Part shown: one piece after another, positions 15,601 to 16,318 of the stretch
Layout of the letters: every line of letters begins with the position of its first letter
How positions within the stretch are numbered: position 1 is the stretch's first letter
Origin: an uncultured Lachnospiraceae bacterium
GTDB lineage: Bacteria > Bacillota > Clostridia > Lachnospirales > Lachnospiraceae
Direction of reading: 5' to 3'
Length of the DNA stretch: 16,318 nt
NCBI GenBank assembly: GCA_910578825.1
Contig: CAJTSB010000044.1
Location: 1-16,318, forward strand
The notes under the pieces: model-generated
Database searches by the model: none
What the model was told of the DNA's origin: nothing
Seen by the model: only the letters and a program-made list of their open reading frames with translations
Program-made: the position numbers and the translations under genes

Positions 15601-16318
15601 CAAGAGCAGCGTATAATGAACTGACAAGTGCACAGAAGAGAAAAGTGACAAACTACAGTATCCTGACAGCAGCAGAAGAGTTCTATAAGGGGATCGCGGA
15701 TCAGGCAGCAGCAGATGCCGTGATAGCGTTGATTGATGAGATCGGCGAGGTTACAAAATATGACGAGGCTCAGGAAACAAAAATCAAGGCGGCAAGGGCA
15801 GCGTATGATGAACTGACAAGTGCCCAGAAAAAGCTTGTGACAAATTACAATACCCTGACAGCAGCAGAAGAGTCCTACCAGGGATTTGAGGACCAGGCGA
15901 AAGCGGACGCCGTGATAGCGTTGATTGATGAAATCGGCGAAATTACAGGATATCAGGAATCTCAGGCAGCAGCCATAGAAGCAGCCAGGGCAGCGTATGA
16001 TGAACTGACAAGCGCCCAGAAACAGCTTGTGACAAATTACAGTACCCTGACAGCAGCGGAGGAGACCTACCAGGGATTCGAGGATGATGATAAGGATACA
16101 GCGGTAGAAGAAGTAATTGCCCTGATCAATAAAATCGGAACGGTAACAGGGGACTCCAAAGCAGCCATAGAGGCAGCCAGGGCAGCATATGATAAGCTGA
16201 CAGAGGACCAGAAAAAGCTTATAACAAACTTCGATACTCTGACAGCAGCAGAAAAGACCTATCAGGAAATCAAGGATAAAGCGGAAGTAGACGCCGTGAT
16301 AGCGCTGATCAACAAAAT
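12687..16318 (+). CDS. Secreted modular GH43 glycosidase with CBMs and tandem repeats (3' partial)
   Basis: The reading frame is open from ATG 12687 (AAAGGAG six bases upstream) to the window end: 1210 codons with no stop. Residues 1-32 are a signal peptide ending VDVFA. VTSC inside it also fits a lipobox, so a lipoprotein is an alternative. About 40-165 is a CBM4/9/22-like module lacking its first strands, and 212-372 is a full module of the same type beginning NGDLETGDTTGW. About 381-732 is a GH43 five-blade propeller with D410 (GADPYAI, base), D545 (FDPAVLVDDD) and E605 (FEDSGIHKYNG, acid), closest in text to arabinoxylan arabinofuranosidases or xylosidases. About 738-871 is a CBM6-like module (FERVEAETIAWSKG). 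From 878 on come 64-residue helical repeats. It probably trims arabinose or xylose from plant glycans at the cell surface. The anchor is presumably beyond the window. Confidence 0.93.
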   Translation, partial: MKRKFYGKWKKMCAAVLAAGMLVTSCPVDVFAAVGDADNGCLKVFNRANVGCGVGFDLTGKVSDQHTYTVSAKVKYTGGADTRKIILGMENLSEGSAGWQCRNEVKSVTVKQGEWTEIKTDSYQPKEGGNGGAFGTLKNTLYFETPYGSGDVADFYVDDIVMIDNNDSTELLNETFENDQGAGVPFDNAQVQWLREGDETPPDPSEIVPIQVNGDLETGDTTGWKVITGGGERATLTATTEDKYEGQYSLKVSDRNVCASGPMQDMSKKLTAGRKYKVTGRIKYTTGPANKEFQLWYQNGGSFSNRTQFGTTSAKKGKWTQLYGTFTATDTGTDYIFISTPYTATPSQENDLMDIYVDNIVISLDDGQIPEEDPQEHDCIEGSTLVSGALKAGKDNTHVNPLYDYKFGADPYAITYDGRVYVYMTNDSQQLEGVKDEHGYPTAGNGFDKINTLNVFSSADMVNWTDHGEISVDGKGAASLSWAPAVGHKEINGKEKFFLYFANGGGGIYVLESDSPIGPFEAPATGSTLITRNMPQGNGIPYLFDPAVLVDDDGTGYLYYGGGFPDGSSQEVINNPKTFRVVKLKDNMVELDGDANVIEAPGNFEDSGIHKYNGKYYFTYCSNFANSLTETGRGNICAMVSDNPMEGFEFAGIVFPNQGTFFGAGTGGNNHHCFFEFNGKNYLTYHAQTLAVELGFSGDNQGGYRSTHIDEFEYDEDGKMSVVGTWQGSSQVKDLNPFERVEAETIAWSKGIKAAVCQEEGSLVEGLNMMVTEITNGDYLAVSNANFGEGATKFTMHVAGLAGGKVELHLDGVEGEKVGEVQVTPGDGNKWTDASCDVDPEKVKGKHNLYLVFKGAEGQLMYADYWKFEEKPLSPVEKTEVDAVIALIDEIGEVTKYDEAQAAAIEAARAAYDKLTDAQKHQVTNYSTLTAAEEFYQGIEDQAKADVVIALIAEIGEVTEYDEAQETKIKAARAAYNELTSAQKRKVTNYSILTAAEEFYKGIADQAAADAVIALIDEIGEVTKYDEAQETKIKAARAAYDELTSAQKKLVTNYNTLTAAEESYQGFEDQAKADAVIALIDEIGEITGYQESQAAAIEAARAAYDELTSAQKQLVTNYSTLTAAEETYQGFEDDDKDTAVEEVIALINKIGTVTGDSKAAIEAARAAYDKLTEDQKKLITNFDTLTAAEKTYQEIKDKAEVDAVIALINK
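15330..16318 (+). repeat. Tandem 192-base repeats coding for 64-residue helical units
   Basis: Equivalent positions of the units (DAVIALIDEIGEV type) fall at 15330, 15522, 15714, 15906, 16107 and 16290. Spacings are therefore 192, 192, 192, 201 and 183 bases, with the sixth cut by the window end. Each unit reads roughly VIALIDEIGEVT, then AARAAYDELTSAQ, then VTNYSTLTAAEE, which suggests a three-helix bundle. Similar repeats are common in surface proteins of Clostridia as spacers or stalks. The first four units are close at DNA level; the fifth is diverged with a short DDDKD insert before it. Confidence 0.93.

Noticed and set aside
15330..16318. Regularly spaced repeats as a CRISPR array
   Set aside because: The 192-base units are protein-coding, in frame and contiguous, with no short repeat and unique spacer pattern.

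Overview
The window looks like a chromosomal segment of a gut-type Clostridia species, most likely Lachnospiraceae. The reasons are strong AGGAGG-type ribosome binding sites, mixed GC content, Firmicutes-style YchF and MATE proteins, and a secreted modular GH43 enzyme with tandem C-terminal helical repeats. The assignment is by composition and gene style only; no rRNA or other taxonomic marker is present.

Layout. (1) 61-5748, + strand: a tight three-gene operon. It holds an unrecognised 1123-residue protein, an unrecognised 417-residue beta-rich protein with apparent Ig-like repeats, and a radical SAM/SPASM maturase. The first two genes overlap by 8 bases and the third starts 14 bases after the second ends. 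No precursor peptide is visible, so the maturase either acts on one of the two large proteins or on something outside the window. This is the best candidate for an undescribed system. (2) 5814-9301: a visibly AT-rich accessory islet. It contains a DUF3267-type membrane metalloprotease gene broken by a one-base shift near its 3' end, a stretch of decayed small-gene fragments, and a TetR-CPBP operon with two palindromic operators laid over its promoter. It also contains a lone PBECR4-like nuclease/toxin gene behind a terminator-like leader, and a 47-bp second copy of the TetR 5' end. (3) 9451-12494: a YciI-like small protein, the housekeeping ATPase gene ychF, and a MATE exporter. The MATE gene is preceded by an 87-base leader with mutually exclusive hairpins and a 10-bp arm that would hide its ribosome binding site, so it is probably a riboswitch. 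(4) 12687-16318: a secreted glycan-degrading enzyme that runs off the window end. Its order is signal peptide, shortened CBM, full CBM, GH43, CBM6-like domain, then at least five 64-residue repeats.

How they relate. The TetR-CPBP pair is a self-contained autoregulated operon. The ychF-MATE spacing suggests the MATE gene is controlled by its own RNA leader. The GH43 protein is an independent unit behind a strong terminator. I find no tRNA, rRNA, CRISPR array, transposase or integrase in the window.
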